This document shows, piece after piece, positions 47,036 to 54,849 of a stretch of DNA of 64,000 nucleotides. Origin of the DNA: Spongiibacter nanhainus (GTDB lineage: Bacteria > Pseudomonadota > Gammaproteobacteria > Pseudomonadales > Spongiibacteraceae); contig NZ_CP066167.1 in the NCBI RefSeq assembly GCF_016132545.1, positions 2,507,001-2,571,000 of the forward strand. Direction: 5' to 3'. The position numbers and the translations under genes were made by a program. The notes below the pieces were generated by a model. The model was not told the origin of the DNA and ran no database searches. It worked only from the letters and a program-made list of their open reading frames with translations. Within the stretch, counting starts at the first letter, position 1, and each line of letters begins with the position of its first letter.

Positions 47036-48462
47036 AAGCCTTCCTGCTCCAGCGCGTCGGCGTAGTTGGCCAGGTCCTGGAGCAGTTGCAATCGCCCTTC
47101 CCGGGTTTCTTCTTCCGCCAGCGCCATAATCCGTTCACGAAAGCTGGCAAAGCCCAGTGAGCCCGGCGGCGGCTGGCGCAGACGCTGGCGGCAGAAACGC
47201 AACCAGCGCTGGCGCTCCTCGTCGTTCAAACTGGTGGGGTAGTTTCGCGCCCGGTAGCGCCACAGCAGCTCCGGCAGGCGTTCGTCGTCAAAGCGAAAGT
47301 GTTTGGCAGCCAACTCCTCCGGACCACTGCGACGCACCGCGTCGATCTGTTTGCGGTCGGCGTCGCCAAAAAACCCGTCGTAAAGCATAACGTCGGGGTC
47401 GTCTTTGGCCTCAAAACTGCGCTGGCTGTAGAGGGTGGCCAGTTTGTCGGCCAGCCCCGGCGCGTCCCGCAGCTGCCGCCAGTGGCGACGACAACGGTCC
47501 ATATCGATCTGCAAGCGCTCCGCCGCTCCGCCCTCCAACAATTTAGCAGTCGCCACCATGGGCGAGCGATTGAGATGAATTTCCTTAAGGGGAATGCGCT
47601 CAACCCCTTCGGGCAAATCGGCGCTGGCGGTAAACAAGCGCGCCGCCACGTCTTCGGCGCTCAGTTCAATCAAGGGCGTCGGATCGACACTCAGGTCGTA
47701 AACTACCACGCTGTTTTTATTGCTGGGGTGCGGTGCCAACGGCATCATCAGCGCCGAACAAAACCGTGACGCCGGCAGGCGGCCGGAGACGTGCAATACC
47801 GGCACCTGACTCTGGGTATCCAGCAATTGGGCAACCCGGCGCTTGTCCCGCAGCTCCAGCGCATAGTCGAATAATTTGGGCTGCTTATCCCGAATCAAAC
47901 GAGCCAGGTCGATAGTGGCATACACATCCGACAGGGCATCGTGGGCGGCCTCGTGGCTGAGGCCATTGGCGGCGGTCAGCTCTTCCAGCTTAAAGCTGGG
48001 GGTGCCGTCCTCCCGCTGAGGCCAGGTGATTCCCTCGGGGCGCAGGGCATGGCACAGCCGCACCACATCGATAAGATCCCACCGGGAGTTACCATTGCGC
48101 CACTCTCGGGCATAGGGATCAAAGAAGTTGCGGTAGAGCGTGTAGCGGGTGACTTCATCGTCAAAACGGATGCTGTTATAGCCGGCACCGCAAGTTCCCG
48201 GCTGGGACAGCTCGGCGTGTATCGCAGCGATAAACTCCGCTTCCGGCAGGCCGTCCATCAGTGCCTGTTGCGGGGTGATACTGGTGATCAGGCAAGCCTC
48301 GGGATGAGGCAAAAAATCCGGCGTGGGACGACTGAAGATCACCAGCGGTTCGCCAATCACATTCAGCTCGGCATCGGTGCGGATGCCGGCAAATTGCGCG
48401 GGGCGATCCACCGCCGGGTTGGCGCCCCAGGTTTCGTAGTCGTGCCAGTAAAAACTCTGCAT
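47032..48462 (-). CDS. sbcB: exodeoxyribonuclease I
   Basis: A 476-residue 3'-5' exonuclease on single-stranded DNA, used in recombination and mismatch repair. The DEDDh catalytic motifs are present (YWHDYETWGANP; GYNSIRFDDEVTRY; HEAAHDALSDVYATIDLA), followed by the exonuclease I-specific C-terminal domain (LYSQRSFEAKDDPDVMLYDGFF). The ATG is at 48462. It ends in overlap with a GIY-YIG protein gene. A GC-rich hairpin separates it from fumA. Confidence 0.95.
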   Translation of the reverse strand: MQSFYWHDYETWGANPAVDRPAQFAGIRTDAELNVIGEPLVIFSRPTPDFLPHPEACLITSITPQQALMDGLPEAEFIAAIHAELSQPGTCGAGYNSIRFDDEVTRYTLYRNFFDPYAREWRNGNSRWDLIDVVRLCHALRPEGITWPQREDGTPSFKLEELTAANGLSHEAAHDALSDVYATIDLARLIRDKQPKLFDYALELRDKRRVAQLLDTQSQVPVLHVSGRLPASRFCSALMMPLAPHPSNKNSVVVYDLSVDPTPLIELSAEDVAARLFTASADLPEGVERIPLKEIHLNRSPMVATAKLLEGGAAERLQIDMDRCRRHWRQLRDAPGLADKLATLYSQRSFEAKDDPDVMLYDGFFGDADRKQIDAVRRSGPEELAAKHFRFDDERLPELLWRYRARNYPTSLNDEERQRWLRFCRQRLRQPPPGSLGFASFRERIMALAEEETREGRLQLLQDLANYADALEQEGL

Positions 48463-48470
48463 AAAGGATT

Positions 48471-48500
48471 GGGCCGGGCGCTTGCATGGCGCGCCGGCCC
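48471..48500 (-). terminator. GC-rich hairpin after fumarase gene
   Basis: GGGCCGGGCGC / GCGC-G-CCGGCCC forms an 11-bp stem with one bulged base and a 7-nt loop in the 47-bp gap between the fumA stop and the sbcB start. There is no T-run, so it may only slow transcription or stabilise the fumA 3' end. Confidence 0.4.
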
Positions 48501-48509
48501 CAGGCTGCC

Positions 48510-50027
48510 TTAGGCGACGTCGATCGCCTGCTCTTCAATTTTGGCCTGCCAGATCTGCGGGCCGATTTTGTGGACTGACTCACCATCGGTGTCCACCGCC
48601 ACCGTTACCGGCATATCTTCGACGGTGAACTCGTAGATGGCCTCCATGCCCAACTCGGGGAAGGCCACAACTTCGGCTTTTTTGATGGCCTGAGCCACCA
48701 GATACGCTGCACCGCCAGTGGCCATCAGGTAAACCGCTTCAAACTCTTTGATGGCCTCAATCGCGGCGTCGCCCCGCTCCGATTTGCCGATCATGCCCAT
48801 CAGGCCGGTCTCAGCCAGCATGGTGCGGGTGAACTTGTCCATCCGGGTGGCGGTGGTGGGGCCAGCCGGACCCACCACCTCATCCCGGACCGGATCAACC
48901 GGCCCAACGTAATAAATAAAGCGCCCCTTGAGGTCCACCGGCAGGGTCTCGCCCTTGGCCAGCATATCCACCATTTTCTTGTGGGCGGCGTCGCGGCCAG
49001 TCAGCATTTTGCCGTTGAGCAGCAGCGTGTCGCCGGGCTTCCAGGTTTTGATCTCGTCAGCGGTAACGGTGTCCAAATTAACACGTTTGACGTTGCCGCC
49101 GACTTCCCGGGTCACCTCGGGCCACTCCTCCAGCGAGGGCGGTTTGAGGGCGGCCGGGCCACTGCCATCCAGCGTGAAGTGAGCGTGGCGAGTCGCCGCA
49201 CAGTTGGGGATCAGGGCCACGGCTTTGTTGGCGGCGTGGGAGGGATAGTCTTTCACTTTGACGTCCAGGACTGTGGTCAGACCACCCAGGCCCTGTGCAC
49301 CGATGCCCAGTTTGTTGACCTTTTCGTGCAGCTCCAGGCGCAGCTCTTCAGCGCGATTTTCGGCACCTTTCTTTTGCAGGTCGTGGATATCAATGGGATC
49401 CAGCAGTGCCTCTTTGGCCAACATCATGGCCTTCTCTGCCGTGCCGCCAATACCGATGCCCAGCATGCCCGGCGGGCACCAACCGGCGCCCATGGTGGGT
49501 ACCATTTTCAATACCCAGTCCACCACCGAGTCGGAGGGGTTGAGCATGGCGAATTTGGATTTGGCCTCACTGCCACCGCCCTTGGCGGCAACGTGCACTT
49601 CCACTTCGTCACCGGGCACGATTTCGTAGTGAATCACCGCCGGGGTATTGTCTTTGGTATTGCTGCGGGCACCGTCGGGGTCGGCCAGTATAGACGCACG
49701 CAGCACGTTGTCCGGCAGGTTGTAAGCGCGGCGCACCCCTTCATTGACCATGTCGGTGACCGACATCTGCGCATCCCACTGGATATTCATGCCCACTTTC
49801 AAAAATACCGTCACAATGCCGGTGTCCTGGCAGATGGGACGATGGCCCTCGGCACACATCCGCGAGTTAATCAGGATTTGCGCCATGGCGTCTTTGGCTG
49901 CGGGGTTTTGCTCTTTTTGGTAGGCCTCGTCCACCGCCTTAATAAAGTCGACAGGGTGGTAGTAAGAGATATATTGCAGGGCGTCGGCGACGCTTTGAAT
50001 CAGATCATCTTGCCGAATAACGGTCAT
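48510..50027 (-). CDS. fumA: class I fumarate hydratase (iron-sulfur)
   Basis: A 505-residue 4Fe-4S fumarase that interconverts fumarate and malate in the TCA cycle. The three cluster cysteines are visible: C66 in HRPICQDTG, then GWCPPGMLGIGIGGTAEKAM, and PNCAATRHAHFTLDG. The C-terminal beta part has GMIGKSERG and LMATGGAAYLVAQAIK. Start ATG 50027 with AGGAGAGG upstream; the frame runs further upstream without support. Length is like the Pseudomonas enzyme, shorter than E. coli FumA (548). The symbol denotes the class. Confidence 0.94.
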   Translation of the reverse strand: MTVIRQDDLIQSVADALQYISYYHPVDFIKAVDEAYQKEQNPAAKDAMAQILINSRMCAEGHRPICQDTGIVTVFLKVGMNIQWDAQMSVTDMVNEGVRRAYNLPDNVLRASILADPDGARSNTKDNTPAVIHYEIVPGDEVEVHVAAKGGGSEAKSKFAMLNPSDSVVDWVLKMVPTMGAGWCPPGMLGIGIGGTAEKAMMLAKEALLDPIDIHDLQKKGAENRAEELRLELHEKVNKLGIGAQGLGGLTTVLDVKVKDYPSHAANKAVALIPNCAATRHAHFTLDGSGPAALKPPSLEEWPEVTREVGGNVKRVNLDTVTADEIKTWKPGDTLLLNGKMLTGRDAAHKKMVDMLAKGETLPVDLKGRFIYYVGPVDPVRDEVVGPAGPTTATRMDKFTRTMLAETGLMGMIGKSERGDAAIEAIKEFEAVYLMATGGAAYLVAQAIKKAEVVAFPELGMEAIYEFTVEDMPVTVAVDTDGESVHKIGPQIWQAKIEEQAIDVA

Positions 50028-50052
50028 GGGCCTCTCCTGGAAGCAATGCTGC

Positions 50053-50076
50053 GATGCACACCGGGCAGTGCGCATC
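50053..50076. repeat. palindrome upstream of fumarase gene
   Basis: GATGC-A-CAC, 6-nt centre, GTG-C-GCATC: nine-base arms with one mismatch, about 26-50 bp before the fumA ATG. It is a possible operator or a 5' leader hairpin. Confidence 0.4.
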
Positions 50077-50190
50077 ACGAAAGAAACGGGGGGCGGTGGG
50101 TTTGGGCTCTGTCGGTCCGTGCACTCAGTCACCCTGAGAAGACTATTCTCCCCGGGAAGAATGCCGAACGGGCCCATTAGCCGCCGACTC

Positions 50191-50216
50191 GGCGCGCAAG
50201 TATACCTCAGCGCGCC
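50191..50216 (-). terminator. hairpin after the coiled-coil membrane protein gene
   Basis: A perfect 7-bp inverted repeat (GGCGCGC / GCGCGCC, 12-nt loop) lies 34 bp after the stop codon of the gene at 50250. There is no T-run on the minus strand. Confidence 0.35.
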
Positions 50217-50249
50217 GGGGCCGGGCCACTCGTCAGCACTAATGTCCTA

Positions 50250-51008
50250 TCAGGGCGCGGGGCTGCCGCTGTGGTATTGGGTGACGGTTTGTCGCAGCGC
50301 TTCCAGCTCGCGATTGACCTGGCGGCGGAAGGCGTTGACCGAATCCAGCCACTCCTCGCTCTGCGCCATGCGGGTTTCCAGTTCTTTGACCCGGGCATCC
50401 AGACTGCCGCCGGCAGTCAGCTGTTTGTTCACATCCAGCAGGGTTTTGCGGTTGACCTCGGCCTGGGCGATAACCCGATCCAGCTTGCCAGACATCGACT
50501 CCCGACTCTCGCTGTCTTTCTTGAACTGTTGCAGTGCCGCGCTGAGTTGTTTGTCGTTGCTACTGGCCTTGCTCTCCAAAGACGACAGGCGCTTGCCGTA
50601 TTTGTCCAGCTCCGTGTCGTGCTCAGCCAACTCGGCTTTCTGCTTTTTCCAAACGTTGTCCCACAGCTTGCGGATTTCGCTGTCCAGTTCCTTCAACTTG
50701 ACCTGGGTCGTCACACTATTTTCTTCCAGGCTATCATCCGCCGCCGATAAGCGCTGCTCCAACGCCTCCAGTCGATCCTGGCTACTCAGCAATTGGGCTT
50801 GTGCCATCGTGAGTTGTTGATAGAGGTAGTAGCAGGCACCGCCCAGACCGATGACCAACACGGCCAGCAGGAACAAGGCCGTTCCCCCGCCACCACTGCT
50901 ATTTGGATTTGCCTTAACCGGTGGGCTGTTTTTTTCTTTACCACGCTGAGCAATCTCATCGTCATCCAGGGACAGGGAGATTTTCGGTTCCTCTCTCTCT
51001 TTACTCAC
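50250..51008 (-). CDS. single-pass membrane protein with long coiled coil
   Basis: A 252-residue protein of unknown function. A charged cytoplasmic N-terminus (SKEREEPKISLSLDDDE) and Ser/Gly linker lead to one membrane helix (ALFLLAVLVIGLGGACYYLY, about residues 44-63), followed by some 180 residues of heptad-like coiled coil rich in Leu, Lys, Glu and Gln, ending in a proline-rich tail. The architecture points to a periplasmic scaffold or tether. I use the GTG at 51008 with GGAAGG before it; an upstream extension has no ribosome-binding site. It is isolated, between the fumarase gene and a divergent membrane protein gene. Confidence 0.75.
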   Translation of the reverse strand: MSKEREEPKISLSLDDDEIAQRGKEKNSPPVKANPNSSGGGGTALFLLAVLVIGLGGACYYLYQQLTMAQAQLLSSQDRLEALEQRLSAADDSLEENSVTTQVKLKELDSEIRKLWDNVWKKQKAELAEHDTELDKYGKRLSSLESKASSNDKQLSAALQQFKKDSESRESMSGKLDRVIAQAEVNRKTLLDVNKQLTAGGSLDARVKELETRMAQSEEWLDSVNAFRRQVNRELEALRQTVTQYHSGSPAP

Positions 51009-51255
51009 AGCAATCCTTCCAGTCAATTGAACAATGGGGAAATATAACGGGGCGCGCGGCATTATGACAGTGCCGCGTAATCATGCCTGTTGGCACTACC
51101 GTACAGAGACAGCAGAGCAGGCGGCAAGTGCCCCACCCTGCTATACTCTTTCGGCGCGCCAACCAGCCTGCCCGCGAGCCTAGACGGCAAGACCTGGTGG
51201 CGTCAGAGCAACATACACAACCAACTACAAGCTACACTTTGAGGGGGACTTGCCC

Positions 51256-51918
51256 ATGGATGCCTATATCTCACTGGACCTGCTGTTTCGCTGGCTACAC
51301 GTTTTGTTTGGCGTGACCTGGATCGGCCTGCTGTACTACTTTAACTTTGTGCAAACTGAATACTTCAAAGAAGCCGAGCCCAGCGCCAAGGCTGACGCGG
51401 TGCAAAAGCTCGCCCCCCGGGCATTGTGGTGGTTCCGCTGGGGTGCCATGTTCACCTTTATTACCGGCCTTGCCCTGCTGCACTTCACCATGCAGCGCGG
51501 CCTCAACGGCTACATCATTATCGGCGCCGTGATGGGCACCCTGATGTTCCTCAATGTGTGGCTGATTATCTGGCCCAACCAAAAGATCGTTTGCGGCATC
51601 AAGCCCGGTGACGCCGCCAAGGCGGCGCCCAAAGCCGGCTTGGCATCCCGCACCAACACCCTGTTCTCTGCCCCGATGTTGATCGGCATGATCGGCTCTT
51701 ACCACGGTTCAGGCAATGCCGCAGCAGCCGAGCTGGGCGGTGCGGCCGCCGGTGGCTTCAGCTTTAGCCTGGGCCTATGGATTTGCCTCGGTCTCATTGC
51801 CCTGTTGGAACTCAACGCCATATTTGGCAAGACCGGCCCCATGACTACGGTAGTTGGCGTGGTACACAGCAGCATTGCCCTGGCGGCAGTAATGTTGGGC
51901 CTACTGCAGTTCGTGTAA
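51256..51918 (+). CDS. urate-oxidase N-terminal-like membrane protein (PuuD type)
   Basis: A 220-residue protein of the Urate_ox_N family. Seven to eight hydrophobic helices contain the motifs LFRWLHVLFGVTWIGLLYYFNF and PRALWWFRWGAMFTFITGLAL, with His residues that could hold haem. In PuuD this domain is fused to a cytochrome c and oxidises urate; here the cytochrome part is absent, and no purine genes are nearby, so the substrate is uncertain. Start ATG 51256 behind GAGGGG; a TTG two codons upstream is the only alternative. It is followed by a strong terminator. Confidence 0.78.
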   Translation: MDAYISLDLLFRWLHVLFGVTWIGLLYYFNFVQTEYFKEAEPSAKADAVQKLAPRALWWFRWGAMFTFITGLALLHFTMQRGLNGYIIIGAVMGTLMFLNVWLIIWPNQKIVCGIKPGDAAKAAPKAGLASRTNTLFSAPMLIGMIGSYHGSGNAAAAELGGAAAGGFSFSLGLWICLGLIALLELNAIFGKTGPMTTVVGVVHSSIALAAVMLGLLQFV

Positions 51919-51946
51919 TAGATCGAAGTACGCGCTACAAGAAACG

Positions 51947-51974
51947 AAAAAGGGAGCCATTGGCTCCCTTTTTT
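51947..51974 (+). terminator. rho-independent terminator after PuuD-type gene
   Basis: AAAAAGGGAGCC, 2-nt ATT-type loop, GGCTCCCTTTTTT: a long perfect stem ending in six T, about 30 bp after the stop codon. The A-run on the left lets it also end minus-strand transcripts from the CoA-binding gene. Confidence 0.92.
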
Positions 51975-52035
51975 ATACCAGTTGTTTTTCCGACAACTTT
52001 ATTCCACAACTTTATTCGGCAAGGCTTCTACCACG

Positions 52036-52401
52036 CTAAAACTGATCGGTGCGCAGCAGCACCAAGGTACAAGCCTCTTCAATGTCGATACCCGCCTCTT
52101 CCAATGCCGGGTAGGCCGCTGGCGCCTCTGCCCCAGGATTAAAAATCACCCGGCGCGGCGCCAGCTTCACCAGGTGGCCAATAAGAGGCAGTAGATGTGA
52201 TTCCCGCATATACACGGTAACGGTATCGGCCGGTACAGTTATCTCGTCGACATCTTTTACGCAGTCGATGCCGTCAATCTGGGCGTGGTAGGGATTGACC
52301 GGGACCACCTTGTGGCCATACTCCCCAAGCATTTTGATGGCCTTATGGGAATAGCGGTCCACCTTGGGGCTGGCGCCCAGCACCACAACCGTTTCCGACA
52401 T
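52036..52401 (-). CDS. CoA-binding domain protein (YccU type)
   Basis: A 121-residue single-domain protein with a Rossmann-like CoA_binding fold: VVVLGASPKVDRYSHKAI at the N-terminus, GHKVVPVNPYH, then VIFNPGAEAPAAYPALEEAG. It is like E. coli YccU, of unknown physiological role. Start ATG 52401 with GAGG upstream. It stands alone between terminators. Confidence 0.9.
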   Translation of the reverse strand: MSETVVVLGASPKVDRYSHKAIKMLGEYGHKVVPVNPYHAQIDGIDCVKDVDEITVPADTVTVYMRESHLLPLIGHLVKLAPRRVIFNPGAEAPAAYPALEEAGIDIEEACTLVLLRTDQF

Positions 52402-52425
52402 ATCAATACGCCTCGCAAATGGTCC

Positions 52426-52459
52426 AAAAAAAACAGGGCGCCTAACTGGGAAAGCGCCC
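52426..52459 (-). terminator. rho-independent terminator after CC0125-type lipoprotein gene
   Basis: On the minus strand GGGCGC, a 12-nt loop, GCGCCC is followed two bases later by eight T. It lies 57 bp after the stop codon of the lipoprotein gene at 52516. Confidence 0.8.
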
Positions 52460-52515
52460 CGCTTCGACAGTCACCTTTTTAACACAGCAATGTTTATTGC
52501 CGGGTTAATAGATGA

Positions 52516-53064
52516 TTAATTATCGCGCTGTCCCATCCAGCGGCGCAAGGTCGAGGCCAGTTCTTGGGCATCATAGGCCTCGGCATCATCCGGCATGGGG
52601 TCGTTGCCCAATTTGATTTCGATGGATGACTGATAGGAGGTGCGGGTTGTGGAGGAGGCCACGCCACCGGACAGTCGCGTCGGTGAGTCGTAGACCACGG
52701 TATCACAGCTCAACAGGCCACAGCGCTGGTACACCCGAGTACCACCAAAATCATTCACCCCTGAGATGGAGGTGCTGGTCCGGCTTTTGGACTCGTTATC
52801 CCGGGCAACCAAGCGGAACCAATCGTAGCCTTCCTGCAGGGTCAGTTCAGCGGCGCGCAACAGCGCATAATCACTCACCGTCTCTTTGTCGGTCACCGAG
52901 TTACCGGTAAATGTAATGCGGTAGCGATCCTTGCCCAGTTGCGTTTCGGTATAGCCATATCCACCGCGTTTTTCTGCGGCTTGGTACTGGGTGGCGCTGC
53001 TGCAAGCCACCAGAACCCCGCTCAATAACAAGGTTAAGATTGTCGATACTCTCATCATTCTCAT
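52516..53064 (-). CDS. CC0125/CC1285-type lipoprotein
   Basis: A 182-residue lipoprotein with signal peptide and lipobox LVAC (Cys21), then a domain with YRITFTGNSVTDKETVSDY and LLRAAELTLQEGYDWFRL, known from a widespread uncharacterised lipoprotein family. A cysteine pair (RCGLLSCD) may form a disulfide. No function is assigned. It has its own terminator, and a hairpin-like repeat (GTAGT ... ACTAC) upstream near 53097-53114. Confidence 0.82.
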   Translation of the reverse strand: MRMMRVSTILTLLLSGVLVACSSATQYQAAEKRGGYGYTETQLGKDRYRITFTGNSVTDKETVSDYALLRAAELTLQEGYDWFRLVARDNESKSRTSTSISGVNDFGGTRVYQRCGLLSCDTVVYDSPTRLSGGVASSTTRTSYQSSIEIKLGNDPMPDDAEAYDAQELASTLRRWMGQRDN

Positions 53065-53197
53065 GGTCGTCTCCTCTGAGTTGGCTCAGAATGTAAGTAG
53101 TTTTACGTACTACCTATGCTACGGATCAGAGCTGAACTCAAACTTAACGACGCACCACATTAGGGCCGGCAGACATTAGTGCCCGCCGACAGCGGGG

Positions 53198-54091
53198 TCA
53201 CACCACAAGGCCACGCCCCTTGTCAGACACCGACATAAGCGCCTCCCAGCGGTGGCCTGGTGCCAAGGTCTGGGCGTCATCAAAGGCAATGCCGCGCTCC
53301 AGACAAACAAACTCACTAAAGTGACTGCCGACATCGGCAAGGCTATCATTACCGGGATTCCAGATAATGGCGGTATCACAGCCACGCCCCGCCACGTATC
53401 TCGGCGCGAGCTTGTCGGTCAGTCGCTGTTCGCCACCCAAGCCCGGAAAGACCTTGTCCACCTCCTTGCCGAACACCAGTGCCTCGCGCTGATGCCCCCG
53501 CTGCAAATCGCGGGTATTGTCCAGATACTCGGCCTGGTCGATGCCCTCGATACGGGTATTGGCCAGGGAGTTCACCGCAAAGTAGCTGTGCATGGCAAAG
53601 CTCAGCGGCATGGGCGTCTCATCGAGATTTTCGATACTGAGTTCCAAAACAAGATTGTTCGACAAGCGATACTGAATCTCGGCCCTAAAGCGCCAGGGAA
53701 ACAGCACCAGATCCGCCTCCGTCGACGCGTATTCAAAGCGCAGGCACACCGCCTGATCGATCCTGTCGACGACCACCAGATCCCAATCGCGCAGTCGACA
53801 GAACCCGTGTTTGGGCAGACTGTCCCCCGATTGATGGCGACCGAACCAGGGCAGACACAGCGGAATACCTCCGCGAATGGCACTACCCGATGCAAACTGA
53901 GCCAGCGGGCTGAGCCACAGCCATTCTTCACCGCCCTGGGGCTGGAAAGACAGCAATTGCGCACCCTGATGCGACACCACAGCACGACACAGATCCGTGG
54001 TCACCGCGGTGCAGGGCAGCGCCGTATCGCCGCCGAATACCTCTCCGCTTGTCGTGGACTGAACCTCCTTGCCGCTGAAATCCGACGGCAT
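53198..54091 (-). CDS. D-hexose-6-phosphate mutarotase (YeaD-type)
   Basis: A 297-residue aldose-1-epimerase-like enzyme that interconverts alpha and beta anomers of glucose-6-phosphate or related sugars. Family motifs: AQLLSFQPQGGEEWLWLSP, IRGGIPLCLPWFGRH, KHGFCRLRDWDL (active-site histidine) and FAMHSYFAVNS (second histidine), and FVCLERG near the C-terminus with the catalytic glutamate. Length is typical of YeaD. It follows a methyltransferase gene by 14 bp in the same direction and is probably cotranscribed with it, although no shared pathway is evident. Confidence 0.9.
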   Translation of the reverse strand: MPSDFSGKEVQSTTSGEVFGGDTALPCTAVTTDLCRAVVSHQGAQLLSFQPQGGEEWLWLSPLAQFASGSAIRGGIPLCLPWFGRHQSGDSLPKHGFCRLRDWDLVVVDRIDQAVCLRFEYASTEADLVLFPWRFRAEIQYRLSNNLVLELSIENLDETPMPLSFAMHSYFAVNSLANTRIEGIDQAEYLDNTRDLQRGHQREALVFGKEVDKVFPGLGGEQRLTDKLAPRYVAGRGCDTAIIWNPGNDSLADVGSHFSEFVCLERGIAFDDAQTLAPGHRWEALMSVSDKGRGLVV

Positions 54092-54105
54092 GGCGAAACC
54101 CCGCT

Positions 54106-54780
54106 CTATTTGATGAGACGCAGCATTTCGGTTGCGCCCTTTTGGAATTGGTAGGGAACCTTGGCCATCTCTGCATTGATGCCCGCATCGGCCAATGTTC
54201 GCATGACCACCGGCAGGTGACTGGAGACCTTCCCGTCCTCTGCAAGCAGCGGATAGACCCTGACCTCAGTGGCGACTCGGCTTAGCTCCAACAGCGCTGC
54301 GATATGTTGGTCGACCCCAACCTGCTCGCTGTAGGCAAACAGAAGATGGGAGCACACCGCTAGATCAAACTCATCGTCATCAAAAGGCAGCGAGGGCAGA
54401 CTGGCATCGATGTAGCGGCCCGCGTCTCTGCCAGCGTCAAAGTCCTCCAAAAAGGCATTCATCGCCGACATGCGGATTGACCCCAAATGGCTGGGGTTCT
54501 TGAAGGTCGTCCACTGGTAATTGCCGGGCTTTTGCGCCACCTGGGCCAGCAAGCCGGGATAGACGCGCTGCACCCGGCTGCGAATCGCCGAAGCGGAGAA
54601 CTGGTACATGGGGTCCACCGATACCACCCGCCCGCCGTGGCGGCTGAGTTCGGCATTAAAGCTGGCCGGGCCGTCCCCGGCACCGAGGATACGACGCTCC
54701 AGGTCGCTGTCGGCCAGGGCGAACATGGCCCGATACTCAGCAAGAGAACGGCCCCATGGGACGACGGAAGAGATTTCCAT
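54106..54780 (-). CDS. SAM-dependent methyltransferase-like protein
   Basis: A 224-residue protein with a class I methyltransferase core: a glycine-rich SAM loop (ILGAGDGPASFNAEL), an acidic residue after beta-2 (VVSVDPMY) and the post-I motif FDLAVCSHLLFAY. The substrate is unknown. Some marine genera carry such proteins beside sugar epimerases. It precedes a YeaD-type mutarotase by 14 bp. It ends MLRLIK. Confidence 0.8.
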   Translation of the reverse strand: MEISSVVPWGRSLAEYRAMFALADSDLERRILGAGDGPASFNAELSRHGGRVVSVDPMYQFSASAIRSRVQRVYPGLLAQVAQKPGNYQWTTFKNPSHLGSIRMSAMNAFLEDFDAGRDAGRYIDASLPSLPFDDDEFDLAVCSHLLFAYSEQVGVDQHIAALLELSRVATEVRVYPLLAEDGKVSSHLPVVMRTLADAGINAEMAKVPYQFQKGATEMLRLIK

Positions 54781-54849
54781 ATTGCCCCCGTGAATCGTAA
54801 CTGCGCAAGGCCGGCAGTATATCGCCTGCCCGGCTCTGTCGGCTACCGC

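Noticed and set aside
48981-50180. Plus-strand open frame of about 400 codons opposite the fumarase gene
   Set aside because: Antisense to a strongly conserved enzyme; rich in His, Gly and Gln as expected from mirror codons. Similar long frames opposite groL (58733-60082), yeaD-type (53252-54154) and the ABC exporter (45840-46751) were rejected for the same reason.
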